Shown one piece after another: positions 8,284 through 16,938 of a DNA stretch of 64,000 nucleotides (position 1 is its first letter; every line of letters starts with the position of its first letter). Origin of the DNA: Streptomyces spongiicola (GTDB lineage: Bacteria; Actinomycetota; Actinomycetes; Streptomycetales; Streptomycetaceae); NCBI RefSeq assembly GCF_003122365.1, contig NZ_CP029254.1:496001-560000 (forward strand), given 5' to 3'. A model generated the notes under the pieces. That model did no database searches and had not been told where the DNA came from. It saw only the letters and a program-made list of their open reading frames with translations. Position numbers and translations under genes: made by a program.

Positions 8284-8481
8284 GCCCTCGCCGCCGGCGG
8301 AGGGCCGGATGCCCTCCGTGATGACGAGCCCGGCCGAGGCGCCGCTGCGTGTGGTGGTCGACGGTGGAGCCGGTCGGATGAGGCCCGGGCCGAAGGCGCG
8401 GCTGCGGGTCATGGGCGCCGTGGCGATGCGGCTGGCGAGCGGTGTGCCGCGGAGGTCGAACGGGTCGAAGGCGGTGGTCAT
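8284..8481 (-). pseudogene. N-terminal remnant of an old-yellow-enzyme (NADH:flavin oxidoreductase) gene
   Basis: The minus-strand translation from ATG 8481 reads MTTAFDPFDLRGTPLASRIA, then APMTRSRAFGPG and SAGLVITEGIRPS. These are the start of alkene reductases of the old yellow enzyme family, including the APMTR FMN-binding segment. The expected tyrosine-rich stretch before SAGL is corrupted, and similarity stops at about residue 66, although such enzymes have about 360 residues. The frame continues as Arg/Pro-rich noise. A good ribosome-binding site (GGGAGC) is still present before the ATG. Confidence 0.75.
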
Positions 8482-8799
8482 GACAGCTCCCACGGAGACG
8501 GGCGGAGAACACTGCCGGTCGGCCGGGCATCGGCCCGGCGGTCACCCGGCCCGGCCCGGCCCGGGAACACACCCCGCGGGGCGGAGGGGAATCGCACCCG
8601 GCCCTGAGCCGGGCCGTCACGGCCGCACCGGACACCCGCCCCGGCCCCGGGCGGCGGCAGTCCGACCGCCCCGTGCCCGGCAGGACCTCACCCGGCCCGG
8701 AAGGTCCCGCACCCGGCCCCAGGGGGGCACGCCGGGCTGCCCCGCCGCGAGCCTCCCCCGCCGCCGGGCGCGCCCGTCCCGGCCGCCGGGCGCGCCCGG
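8482..8799. other. GC-rich intergenic region without a recognisable gene
   Basis: The 318 bases between the old-yellow-enzyme remnant and the end of the aminotransferase gene hold CCGGCCC-type simple sequence and no reading frame with family similarity. Any promoter for the remnant would lie here. Confidence 0.5.
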
Positions 8800-9843
8800 T
8801 CAGCCCGCGAGCACGTCGAGGGCCCGGTCGACATCGGCGGCCGAGTTGTAGAAGTGGAACGAGACCCGCAGAATCCCGGCGCGGGCCGACACGACGACTC
8901 CCGCGCGGTCGAGCAGGGGCTTGCGCTCGCCGAGTCCGGGTACCCCGACGATCGCCGAGTCGCCGGGCACGGGCTCGTGCCCGAGCCGCACCAGCCCGTC
9001 CCGGAACCGGGCCGCGAGCGCGGTGGCGTGGGCGTGCACCGTCGCGATGCCCGCCTCCTCCAGCAGCGGCAGGGACTGCGCGGCCCCGTGGTAGGAGAGG
9101 TACGAGGGCGGCTCGTCGTACCGCCGGGCGGAGCGGGCGAAGTGCTCGACGGGTCCGTAGGTGCTCCCCGCCGGGTCCTCGGCCGCGTACAGACCCGCGT
9201 GCACCGGGACCAGCGACTCCTGCGCCTCCTCGGTGACGGTGAGGAAGGACGCGCCGCGTGGGCACAGCAGGTACTTGAACCCGGCCGTGACCGTGTAGTC
9301 GTACCGCCCCGCGTCCAGCGGCAGCCAGCCCGCGGCCTGGCTCGCGTCCAGCAGGACGCGCGCCCCGTGCCCGGCCGCGGCGGCCCGCACCGCCGGGAGA
9401 TCCGCGATCCGGCCGTCGGCGGACTGCGCAGCGGACAGGGCCACCAGCGCGGTGCCGGGCCCCACCGCCTCGGCCAGCGAGTCGAGCGGCGCGTACCGCA
9501 CCTTCAGGTCCCGGGTGGTGAAGGGGGTGACCACGGAGCTGAACTCGCCCTCGGGCACGACGACTTCCGCCCCGGCGGGCAGGGAGGCCGCGATCAGCCC
9601 CACATGGACCGCGACCGAGCCGCCGAGCGCGACCCGGTCCGCGGACACCCCCACCAGCCGGGCGAAGGACGCCCTGGCGGCCTCGACGGCCCCGGTGCTC
9701 CCCGACCCCTCCGGGCGCCCGTCGGCGATCTCCCGGGCGAGCCTTCCGACCGCTTCCACCGAGCGTCTCGGCAGCAGGCCGCAGAAGGAGGTGTTCAGAT
9801 ACGTCGACGTGGGCGCGAACTCGGCGCCTCCCAGGGTCTCCAT
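8800..9843 (-). CDS. Class V PLP aminotransferase / cysteine-desulfurase-like protein
   Basis: 347 residues with the class V fold: NTSFCGLLPRRS at the start, the VALGGSVAVHVG cofactor region, LLDASQAAGWLPLD, and the PLP lysine in YTVTAGFKYLLCPRG. The TAGFKYLL signature resembles kynureninase/SufS-like branches rather than phosphoserine aminotransferase. The substrate is unknown. The start at 9843 was chosen because the protein then begins just before the conserved YLNTSF motif. It is divergent from the GNAT gene. Confidence 0.8.
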   Translation of the reverse strand: METLGGAEFAPTSTYLNTSFCGLLPRRSVEAVGRLAREIADGRPEGSGSTGAVEAARASFARLVGVSADRVALGGSVAVHVGLIAASLPAGAEVVVPEGEFSSVVTPFTTRDLKVRYAPLDSLAEAVGPGTALVALSAAQSADGRIADLPAVRAAAAGHGARVLLDASQAAGWLPLDAGRYDYTVTAGFKYLLCPRGASFLTVTEEAQESLVPVHAGLYAAEDPAGSTYGPVEHFARSARRYDEPPSYLSYHGAAQSLPLLEEAGIATVHAHATALAARFRDGLVRLGHEPVPGDSAIVGVPGLGERKPLLDRAGVVVSARAGILRVSFHFYNSAADVDRALDVLAG

Positions 9844-10062
9844 GCGCCCCCACCCTAACGGGGCCGGCCTCCCCGGCCGCGGCCTCGACCGACCCGCTCC
9901 AGCGGCTTCCCGGTTCGAAGGCCCGTACTCCACACTGGTGCCGCACCCGCCGCGGCCTCCTCCCCCGGGTGGCTCGGTGGCCGAACCCCGACCGCGAGCA
10001 GAAGGCCAAGGGCGCGCTGTCCGGCGCCCGGGCCGGCCGGCTCCCGTCAACAGGAGGCTCTG

Positions 10063-10533
10063 ATGGAGGTCGTCCTCCGCGAGGTCCGGCGCCCCGATCT
10101 CGACACCTTCTTCGCGCTGATGCAGGACCCGGAAGCCGCGCGCATGGCAGCGTTCACCCCCGGGGACGCGGGCGACCGGGCCCGGTTCGACGCCCGCTGG
10201 GAACGGGTCCTGCGCACGGACGACGTCAACCGCACCGTCGTCGCCGACGGGGTCGTGGCGGGACACGCCGCCGTGTACGGGCCGCCAGGTGAGCGCGAGG
10301 TGACGTACTGGATCGACCGTGCCCTGTGGGGGCGCGGTGTGGCGACCTCGGCCCTGCGGGCACTGCTGCTGCTGGTACCGGAACGGCCGCTGCACGCCCG
10401 GGCGGCGGCCGACAACGCGGGCTCCCTGCGGGTACTGGCCAAGTGCGGGTTCACGGTGGCGGGGCGGGGCACCGGCTTCGCCCACGCGCGGGGCGGGGAG
10501 ACCGACGAGCTGCTGCTCCGGCTCGACCGCTGA
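10063..10533 (+). CDS. GNAT-family N-acetyltransferase (RimJ/RimL-like)
   Basis: 156 residues. The RimL-type pattern LREVRRPDLDTFFALMQDP, the acetyl-CoA loop LWGRGVATSALRA, and NAGSLRVLAKCGF near the end are characteristic of acetyltransferases acting on N-terminal or small-molecule amines. The substrate cannot be inferred. ATG 10063 has an AGGAGG eight bases upstream of it. It stands alone between the divergent aminotransferase and the penicillin-binding protein gene. Confidence 0.85.
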   Translation: MEVVLREVRRPDLDTFFALMQDPEAARMAAFTPGDAGDRARFDARWERVLRTDDVNRTVVADGVVAGHAAVYGPPGEREVTYWIDRALWGRGVATSALRALLLLVPERPLHARAAADNAGSLRVLAKCGFTVAGRGTGFAHARGGETDELLLRLDR

Positions 10534-10948
10534 AGACGGCGCGGGCGCGGCCCTCCGTCCGGCGGCCGAGCCCCGCACGGGGGAGGACCGGACGCGGCCG
10601 GCCGGGGGCGGCCTCCCGGAACGGACGGCGCCGGCCGGGCGGTCCCGGACAGGCGAGTCCCGGGCAGGCGAGTCCCGGGGGGCGAACCCTCCCGGGCAGG
10701 TCGGTCCCGGTCGGCGGCTCACCGCCGCAGAACGTGCTCGGCCCGACCCGTTCGGGGAATCACGCCGGGGAATCACGCCGGGGAACCCCGCCGGGGAACC
10801 CCGCTGAGGGAATCACGCCGGGGAACCCCGCCCGGGGACGCCCTCCCGGGAAACCCCGCCCGGGGCGCTCCCCTCCCCTGATGAGGGTTCGGTGAGAAAA
10901 CCGACCTGTCCGGAACGGTACTCCCCGTGCGACTCGTCCTTCTCCGAG
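10534..10948. other. Repeat-rich intergenic region before the penicillin-binding protein gene
   Basis: No gene is seen. The region contains two copies of a 15-bp CAGGCGAGTCCCGGG unit (10650-10679) and six 13-bp units (10754-10832). The promoter of the downstream gene should lie after about 10860. Confidence 0.6.
10754..10832. repeat. Tandem 13-bp repeat, six units
   Basis: Units of GGGGAATCACGCC and GGGGAACCCCGCC follow one another, one of them with a one-base insertion. They are intergenic, about 120 bases upstream of the penicillin-binding protein start. Confidence 0.8.
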
Positions 10949-12397
10949 ATGAACAAGACGATCAGGCGCACCGCGGTCTTCAGCCTGCTCCTGGTGTTCG
11001 CCCTGCTGCTGCGGGCGACCTGGGTGCAGGCCTACGAGGCCAAGGCGCTCGCGGACGACCAGCACAACCGGCGGAACACCATCGCGCAGTACGCGCAGCC
11101 GCTCGGCGACATCGTCGTGGCCGGTTCCCCGGTCACCGGCTCGCAGCGGACGGGGGGAGGCGATCTCGCGTACAAGCGCACGTACACGGACGGCGCGCTG
11201 TACGCACCCGTCACCGGCTACAGCTCACAGGCGTACGGGGCCACCCAGCTCGAAGGCGTCTACGGCGATGTGCTCGACGGCACGGACAGCCGGCTGAAGA
11301 ACCCGCTGGACGTCCTCATCGACAAGCAGGCCCAGCCCGGGGACGTCCTCACCACCATCGACCCGGCGGTCCAGCAGGCGGGCTTCGAGGCGCTCGGCGG
11401 CAAGAAGGGCGCCGCGGTCGCCGTCGACCCTGCCACCGGGCGGATCCTGGCCGTGGTGAGCACTCCGTCGTACGACCCGTCGCGGATCAGCGGGACCACG
11501 GACGGCGAGGCGTGGCAGCAGCTCACCGGGGATGAGGACCGGCCCATGGTCAACCGGGCCCTGCGGCAGCCGCTGCCGCCCGGCTCGACCTTCAAACTGG
11601 TGGTCGCCGCGGCGGCGCTGGAGGACGGGCTGTACTCGTCCGTGGACGAGCCGACCGACAGCCCCCAGCCCTACACCCTGCCGAACACCCGGACGGTGCT
11701 GGTCAACGAGAACGCTTCCGCCCCCTGCGAGGACGCCACGATCCGCACCGCCCTGCGGTACTCCTGCAACAACGTCTTCGGCAGGATGGCGGAGCAGCTC
11801 GGCAAGGACAAGCTCCGGGCGATGGCGGAGAAGTTCGGCTTCAACGACTCCGAGCAGGACGTCCCCGTGCGCGCCGCCACGAGTGTGTACCCGACGGACA
11901 TGGACGAGGCGCAGACGGCACTGACCGGCATCGGGCAGTTCGAGGTCACGGCCACCCCGCTGCAGATGGCCATGGTGTCCGCCGCCCTGGCCAACGACGG
12001 GCTGCTGGCGTCGCCGCACATGGTGTCCAGGGTCGTGGACGCGGACGGGACCACACTGCGGGAGTACCCGGACTCCGACACCGAGCGGATCGTGTCCTCG
12101 CGGACGGCGGAGCAGCTGCGCAGCGCGATGGTCACGGTCGTGGAGGACGGCACCGGCAGCAACGCCCGGATCGACGGCGCCGAGGTCGGCGGCAAGACGG
12201 GCACCGCCCAGCACGGCGAGGACAACAGCGCGACGCCGTACGCCTGGTTCACCTCGTACGCCGAGGACGCCGGGTCCGGGGCCAGGGTGGCGGTCGCCGT
12301 GGTCGTCGAGGACTCCGGGGCGGCGCGCTCCGAGGTGAGCGGCAACGGACTCGCGGCGCCGATCGCGGAGAAGATGATGCGGGCGGCGCTGGCGTAG
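10949..12397 (+). CDS. Penicillin-binding protein, transpeptidase (PbpA-like, class B)
   Basis: 482 residues. After a short cytoplasmic start (MNKTIRR) there is one membrane segment at about residues 8-22, then the dimerisation region and a transpeptidase domain. All three active-site motifs are present: S213-TFK, S272-C-N and K416-T-G. It cross-links peptidoglycan outside the membrane. The ATG at 10949 was preferred to the GTG at 10892 because MNKTIRR followed directly by the membrane segment is the usual PbpA start in streptomycetes. There is no rodA/ftsW partner next to it, so it is probably an additional PbpA-type enzyme. Confidence 0.9.
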   Translation: MNKTIRRTAVFSLLLVFALLLRATWVQAYEAKALADDQHNRRNTIAQYAQPLGDIVVAGSPVTGSQRTGGGDLAYKRTYTDGALYAPVTGYSSQAYGATQLEGVYGDVLDGTDSRLKNPLDVLIDKQAQPGDVLTTIDPAVQQAGFEALGGKKGAAVAVDPATGRILAVVSTPSYDPSRISGTTDGEAWQQLTGDEDRPMVNRALRQPLPPGSTFKLVVAAAALEDGLYSSVDEPTDSPQPYTLPNTRTVLVNENASAPCEDATIRTALRYSCNNVFGRMAEQLGKDKLRAMAEKFGFNDSEQDVPVRAATSVYPTDMDEAQTALTGIGQFEVTATPLQMAMVSAALANDGLLASPHMVSRVVDADGTTLREYPDSDTERIVSSRTAEQLRSAMVTVVEDGTGSNARIDGAEVGGKTGTAQHGEDNSATPYAWFTSYAEDAGSGARVAVAVVVEDSGAARSEVSGNGLAAPIAEKMMRAALA

Positions 12398-12502
12398 CGC
12401 GGACCGGCGCCGGAAGATTCGGTTCCGGTTGGCGGGCGGGGTGCGGGGCGCGGTATGCAGGGTCCTCCACCCTTTCCATGTCCCGCTTCCGGGGAGGACG
12501 TT

Positions 12503-12943
12503 GTGCGGCGGCTGCCCCGTTCCCTGTCCGGCTGGACGATGGCGGTGTTCGGCGTCCTGGCCGCGGTCATGGGCCTCGCGGGCCTGGCCTCGCCGGACTT
12601 CCTGCTCGCGGTCCTCGGTCTCGGCTCCGACGGCGGGCCGGCCGGCGCCGGCGCGGACGGCCGCACGGCAGCGTTCGTCACCGCCTCCTCCATGGCCGCG
12701 CTCAACATGGGCGTGTACTACGTGCTGGCGGCCCTGTCCGACTGGAAGCCGTTCTTCCGCTGGACCGTCCCGTTCCGGCTGCTCACCTTCCTGGTGTTCC
12801 TCCTCGCGGTGCTCGCCGGGCGGGCGCCCGCGCCGTTCCTCGGCATAGCCGTCTGGGAGGGTCTCGGCGCGCTCGCGACGGGCCTGGCCCTCCGCTTCGA
12901 CGCACGCCGCGCGGCGCGCCGCGGGGGCGTGCTGCGAACGTAG
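12503..12943 (+). CDS. Small integral membrane protein of unknown function
   Basis: 146 residues with about four hydrophobic segments: WTMAVFGVLAAVMGLAGLA, a segment around NMGVYYVLAAL, FRLLTFLVFLLAVLA and a last one around LGIAVWEGLGALATGLAL. It ends in a short basic tail. No characterised family is recognised; the pattern resembles DoxX/DUF4345-like small membrane proteins. GTG 12503 was chosen because GGGGAGG lies five bases before it. It is 105 bases downstream of the penicillin-binding protein gene. Confidence 0.7.
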   Translation: MRRLPRSLSGWTMAVFGVLAAVMGLAGLASPDFLLAVLGLGSDGGPAGAGADGRTAAFVTASSMAALNMGVYYVLAALSDWKPFFRWTVPFRLLTFLVFLLAVLAGRAPAPFLGIAVWEGLGALATGLALRFDARRAARRGGVLRT

Positions 12944-12996
12944 CCCCGTCCGCCCGCGGGACGGGCCTGCGGCGTCCGGTGCCCGCGATCACAGGG

Positions 12997-13028
12997 CGGA
13001 GGATCCGGAGGATCATCCGGATCCTCCG
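12997..13028. terminator. 13-bp inverted repeat between membrane protein and TerD genes
   Basis: CGGAGGATCCGGA and its exact complement are separated by GGATCA. The position 54 bases after the preceding stop fits a terminator; 214 bases upstream of terD it could also be regulatory. Confidence 0.5.
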
Positions 13029-13242
13029 GAGGGTCACCCCGTACCGGACGCACCCGGATGACCTCGGCAACCCGGCGCGGGGCACCTTCCGGACCCGAGG
13101 GGCGGCGGGGAAACGCGTGCCCGACGCCGCAGGCCGGGAGGGATTCACCACACCCGTGGAGCCGCGTCAGACTGCGGACGCCCCGTACCGGTTCGGCGCA
13201 AGGTAAGGGAACGGCAAAGCGACCTCGCTCGTTACCCCAGTC

Positions 13243-14442
13243 ATGACAGCTATGACCCCCGGCTCGAACATCCCCCTGGCCGCCACCCGTGTGGCGGTGG
13301 ACGTCGCCGCTCCGGTGCGGCTCGACGTATCGGGCCTGCTGCTCACCGCCGACGGCAAGGTGCGCTCCGACGACGACTTCATCTTCTACAACCAGCCCTC
13401 GGGCGCCGGGGTGGCATACCGCTCCGGCGGCGGCTCCGCACCGGACGCGATCATCGTCGACACCGCGGCCGTTCCGCCCGGCATCGAGAAGATCGTCGTC
13501 ACCGCCAGCCCGGACGCCGCGGGGCAGACCTTCCAGGGCATCGAGCCCACCGCCACGATCCGGGACGCCGACGCCGGCTCGGCACTGGCCACCTTCACCC
13601 CGCCGCGCCTGGGCGCGGAGACCGCCCTGGTCGTCGTGGAGATCTACCTGCGGAACGGGGCGTGGAAGGCGCGTGCCGTCGGTCAGGGGTACGCGAACGG
13701 GCTGGCCGGCATCGCCACCGACTTCGGGGTCTCGGTCGACGAGGAACCGGCCGCCGCGTCCGCGCCGGCCGCTCCGACGGCCGCTCCGGCGGGCGCACCC
13801 TCGGCGGCTCCGGCGGCACCGGCAGCCGCCCCCTCGCCCCCGCCCGCGGCCCCTCCCGGCTCCGGCAAGATCAACCTCGACAAGGGGCGGGTCAGCCTCC
13901 AGAAGAACCAGACCGTGTCCCTGGTCAAGGGCGGCCGCCCGCTGCTCTCCCAGGTCAAGATGGGGCTGGGCTGGGAGCCCGCCTACCGCGGCCGGGACAT
14001 CGACCTGGACGCCTCCGTGATCGCCTACGGTCCGCAGCGCAACCACCTCGACAGCTGCTACTTCGGCAAGCTCTCCATCCTGAGCGGCGCCATCAAGCAC
14101 TCCGGCGACAATCTGACCGGCGAGGGCGCGGGCGACGACGAGGTGATCGTCGTGGATCTCGGCAGGCTCCCGGCCGAGGCCACGGGGCTGGTCTTCACCG
14201 TGAACTCCTTCTCGGGCCAGAAGTTCACCGAGGTCGCGAAGGCGTACTGCCGGCTGATCGACGCCGCCACGGGCGAGGAACTGGTGCGCTTCGACCTCAC
14301 CAGCGCCGAGCCGCAGACCGGGGTGATGATGGCGAAGCTCATCCGCCAGTTCTCGGGCGAGTGGGAGATGACCGCGATGGGCGAGTTCGTGAAGTCCCGC
14401 ACGGTCCGGGGGATGGTCAAGCCGGCCGCCCAGGCACTGTAG
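13243..14442 (+). CDS. Two-domain TerD-family protein
   Basis: 399 residues. It has two TerD-like domains, about residues 5-165 and 210-395, joined by a linker of about 40 Ala/Pro residues. The first domain has the TerD calcium-loop type sequence around DGKVRSDDDFIFYNQP; the second has DDEVIVVDLGRLP and TGLVFTVNSFSGQKF. TerD proteins are Ca2+-binding and are linked to tellurite and other stress responses and, in streptomycetes, to development. No other ter genes are adjacent, so a general stress or signalling role is more likely than tellurite detoxification. No Shine-Dalgarno is evident before ATG 13243. Confidence 0.85.
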   Translation: MTAMTPGSNIPLAATRVAVDVAAPVRLDVSGLLLTADGKVRSDDDFIFYNQPSGAGVAYRSGGGSAPDAIIVDTAAVPPGIEKIVVTASPDAAGQTFQGIEPTATIRDADAGSALATFTPPRLGAETALVVVEIYLRNGAWKARAVGQGYANGLAGIATDFGVSVDEEPAAASAPAAPTAAPAGAPSAAPAAPAAAPSPPPAAPPGSGKINLDKGRVSLQKNQTVSLVKGGRPLLSQVKMGLGWEPAYRGRDIDLDASVIAYGPQRNHLDSCYFGKLSILSGAIKHSGDNLTGEGAGDDEVIVVDLGRLPAEATGLVFTVNSFSGQKFTEVAKAYCRLIDAATGEELVRFDLTSAEPQTGVMMAKLIRQFSGEWEMTAMGEFVKSRTVRGMVKPAAQAL

Positions 14443-14461
14443 CCCGGGCGCACACCGGGAG

Positions 14462-14497
14462 CGCCCGGGCCGCCGCTCGTCGGCGGCGGCCCGGGCG
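14462..14497 (+). terminator. Hairpin terminator after terD
   Basis: A 14-bp perfect stem (CGCCCGGGCCGCCG and complement) with an eight-base loop lies 20 bases past the stop. Confidence 0.75.
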
Positions 14498-14677
14498 TCC
14501 TGGTGCCGTGTCAGGCGACGTCTGCCCCGTCACGGCGTCCGGTACGGCGACTCGCCGCGTTGCCGGACCGACCGGGTAGACCGGCTACCAGGCCGATCCG
14601 GCGCCCTGCGATCCACCGCGCCGGACGCCGCTCCGCGCCGGGGCTGACGGGTGGACCCCGCCCGACGCGGCACCGGG

Positions 14678-14905
14678 TCAGAGTTTGACCAGTTTGGTGA
14701 ACGGGCTCAGGATCCTCCCTTGCCTCCCTGAGAAGTCGACGAGGACGGCGTCTGCGCCCTCGACTCCGGTGACTCTTCCGAGTCCGAATTGATCATGCGA
14801 GACCCGGTCTCCGACCTCGAACTGCTCGATCGGTGGGGCGGCCGGGTCAGGGCGGTGGAAGGGGCTGGTGGGCAGGCGCCGCCGGGAAGCGAAGGATTCA
14901 GTCAT
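14678..14905 (-). CDS. Small protein with a Tudor/UvrD-C-like domain
   Basis: 75 residues. The C-terminal half, VGDRVSHDQFGLGRVTGVEG, resembles the Tudor-like module at the end of UvrD/PcrA helicases and CarD-type RNA-polymerase interaction domains: a hydrophobic five-strand pattern ending in RILSPFTKLVKL. The N-terminal part (MTESFASRRRLPTSPFHRP) is basic and Pro-rich. Such stand-alone proteins are conserved in streptomycetes without a known role. Start at ATG 14905; its upstream signal is weak. Confidence 0.75.
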   Translation of the reverse strand: MTESFASRRRLPTSPFHRPDPAAPPIEQFEVGDRVSHDQFGLGRVTGVEGADAVLVDFSGRQGRILSPFTKLVKL

Positions 14906-15112
14906 CCTGTGCAGTATGTGCCCTCCACCCGCCTCCGGTTCAATCCTCGCGGCCGGTCGCGTCGGCCGGTGTCGGCTCGTCACCGGCGAACGGCCGGGGA
15001 ATTGCCCTCCCTTGGCGGGTTGACGGGGCCGCCTGCCGTCACTCTGACATCGCGGTCCCCGGAGGCAGGCGGCGGCCCTCGCCGCGGAGGCGGGCGGGCG
15101 CGACCCTTGCCG

Positions 15113-15152
15113 CGGGAAGGCTCGGGAAGGCTCGGGAAGGCACGGGAAGGCG
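15113..15152. repeat. Tandem 10-bp repeat, four units
   Basis: CGGGAAGGCT, the same again, CGGGAAGGCA and CGGGAAGGCG follow without gaps in non-coding DNA. Confidence 0.8.
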
Positions 15153-15233
15153 GAGCGAGGCTCGGGACGCGCGGGCCGCCCGCACGGCCGTGCCGCACAC
15201 CAGCCGCCCGCCCGGCGCCGAACGGAATCCGCC

Positions 15234-15259
15234 GCGGGGCCGCCCGCGCGCGGCCCCGC
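15234..15259 (-). terminator. Hairpin after the unknown 484-residue protein gene
   Basis: A 10-bp stem (GCGGGGCCGC and complement) with a six-base loop begins 15 bases past the stop of the minus-strand gene. Confidence 0.6.
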
Positions 15260-15274
15260 CGGGGGGTGACGGCG

Positions 15275-16729
15275 TCAGCTCCGCGAGCGGGCCTTGAACG
15301 CCGCCTTGCGGGCGTCCTTGGCCGTCTTCTTGTCGGGGTGGAGGCGGCCCATCGCCTCGAGGACGTCGACCGTGGCCGGATGGTCGACGCGCCAGACCGC
15401 GTCGAAGAAGCCGCCGTGCCGGCCCACGAGGCCCACGATCAGGTCCTGGAGGTCCACCAGGTCGCCCTCGGCGTCGAGCTGGGCCGCGATGGTGTCGACG
15501 GCGAGCCAGAAGACCATGGCCTCCGGCGGCGGCGGTACGTCCGGTGAGCCGCGCTCGGCGAGCCAGACCCTGGCGAGGCCGCCGAGTTCGCGGTCGTCCA
15601 GGACGTCCCGGACCGCCGGTTCCGCCTCCGGTCCGGCCATCGCGAGCGCCTGCTGGCAGCGAAGGCGGCGCAGCGGCGCACCGGGGTCGGCACCCCGGGC
15701 GGCGGCCAGCAGCTCGCGCGCGGCCTGCGCCGGGGCGCGTCCGTCCAGCCAGTGCGCCGTCTCCGCCTGCGCCGCGCCGTCGGGGTAGTGCGCGACCCCG
15801 TCGAGCAGCGCGTCAGCGTCCTCGTCCGCGAGATCGCCCAGGGCCGGCACCGACTCCCCGCTCTCGATCAGCCGGTTCCGGACCCCGTACAGCCCGAGCG
15901 GGGTGAGCTTGACCAGCCCGTAGCGGGAGAAGTCCTCCTCCTCGGCCGGGAGCGCGGAATCGGCGCCCTCCTCGGCCATCAGCGCCTCGTCGACGGGGCG
16001 GTACTCCACCAGCCCGATCGGCTCCAGAACCCGGAACTGGTCGTCCAGGCGCATCATCGCGTCGGACACCTGCTCCAGTACGGCGTCGGTGGGCTCCCTC
16101 ATGTCGTCGGGAACGATCATCGACGCGGCGAGCGCCGGCAGCGGGACCTGTCCCTCGGCCGCGCCCGTCTCGCCGACGGTCAGCAGATACAGGTTGCCGA
16201 GGACCCCGTCGAGGAACTCCGTCTCCACCTCGGGATCCCAGCCGAGCGCGTCGAAGTCGATCCGGCCGTCCGGACCGATGATCGCGTCGGGGTCCTCCAG
16301 CACGGGGGCGATGGCGTCGGCGAAGACCGCGTCGAAGGCGTCCTGCCAGAGTGCGAGGACGTCCTGCGGACCGCCGCCCGCGACCAGCGGCAGCGCGCCG
16401 CCGGCCGTGACCGTGCCGTACTCGGCCCCGTCGTCCTCCGGATCCGCGGCCTCGACGAGCCCGGTGTCCACGGCGATCCGCCAGGCCTCGCTCGCGTACG
16501 CGCGGCCGTCGTCGTCCGGGTGCAGCCCCAACACCTGCGCCGCCGGTGCGAGTTGCTCTTCGGCGAGTTCACCGCCCGCGCCGACCCTGGTCTCCGGCCC
16601 GGCCCAGCGCGCCAGCCGGACGGCCCGGGCGAGCAGCGGGGCCCCGAGCGCGTCCCGCGCCAGTTCCGCCTCCGAGGGCAGTCGCACGGGCGGCAGGGCA
16701 CGGCGTCCGGCGGGGCGGTCTTCTGGCAT
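15275..16729 (-). CDS. Conserved streptomycete protein of unknown function
   Basis: 484 residues, acidic through most of its length with a basic end (DKKTAKDARKAAFKARSRS). There are no membrane segments and no enzyme motif I recognise. The middle part alternates Leu/Ala-rich helices with acidic loops. A region near residues 330-400 (AAQAETAHWLDGRAPAQAA, RRLRCQQALAMAG) looks like a HEAT-type or other helical repeat. Start ATG 16729 follows GAGGAG. It is divergent from the secreted nuclease. Similar proteins are, as I recall, annotated as hypothetical in many Streptomyces. Confidence 0.7.
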   Translation of the reverse strand: MPEDRPAGRRALPPVRLPSEAELARDALGAPLLARAVRLARWAGPETRVGAGGELAEEQLAPAAQVLGLHPDDDGRAYASEAWRIAVDTGLVEAADPEDDGAEYGTVTAGGALPLVAGGGPQDVLALWQDAFDAVFADAIAPVLEDPDAIIGPDGRIDFDALGWDPEVETEFLDGVLGNLYLLTVGETGAAEGQVPLPALAASMIVPDDMREPTDAVLEQVSDAMMRLDDQFRVLEPIGLVEYRPVDEALMAEEGADSALPAEEEDFSRYGLVKLTPLGLYGVRNRLIESGESVPALGDLADEDADALLDGVAHYPDGAAQAETAHWLDGRAPAQAARELLAAARGADPGAPLRRLRCQQALAMAGPEAEPAVRDVLDDRELGGLARVWLAERGSPDVPPPPEAMVFWLAVDTIAAQLDAEGDLVDLQDLIVGLVGRHGGFFDAVWRVDHPATVDVLEAMGRLHPDKKTAKDARKAAFKARSRS

Positions 16730-16844
16730 GTGGGGCTCTCCTCGGCTCTGGTCGTCTCGGCTCGTGGCGGCCCCCAGCGTAGACGCAATTCGCCCGGTGC
16801 CTTCCGATTCACGGACCCGTCAACCCCCGTGCACCCGGCACCTC

Positions 16845-16874
16845 TTGACAAGCCGTACGTCCACACAAGACATT
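16845..16874 (+). promoter_or_regulatory. Possible promoter of the nuclease gene
   Basis: A consensus -35 TTGACA (16845-16850) is followed after 18 bases by GACATT, which keeps only the TANNNT-like A and T positions. It lies 65 bases upstream of the ATG. Confidence 0.35.
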
Positions 16875-16938
16875 GACGCGCGTAGAACCGTCAGTGGTCA
16901 CACAAGCCACCCCTCAACCCTCACCCCGGAGTTCCCTG

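Larger units (their letters stand above)
14906..15274. other. Intergenic region with short repeat and terminator
   Basis: Between two minus-strand genes. It contains four 10-bp CGGGAAGGCT-type units (15113-15152) and a hairpin next to the end of the upstream gene. No gene is seen. Confidence 0.6.

Noticed and set aside
9960..10020. Possible tRNA-like sequence before the GNAT gene
   Set aside because: GGTGGCTCGGTGGCCGAA looks superficially like a tRNA arm, but no cloverleaf, anticodon loop or T-arm could be completed.
13243..14442. Tellurite-resistance gene cluster
   Set aside because: Only one TerD-family gene is present; no terA, terB, terC or terZ homologue lies nearby.
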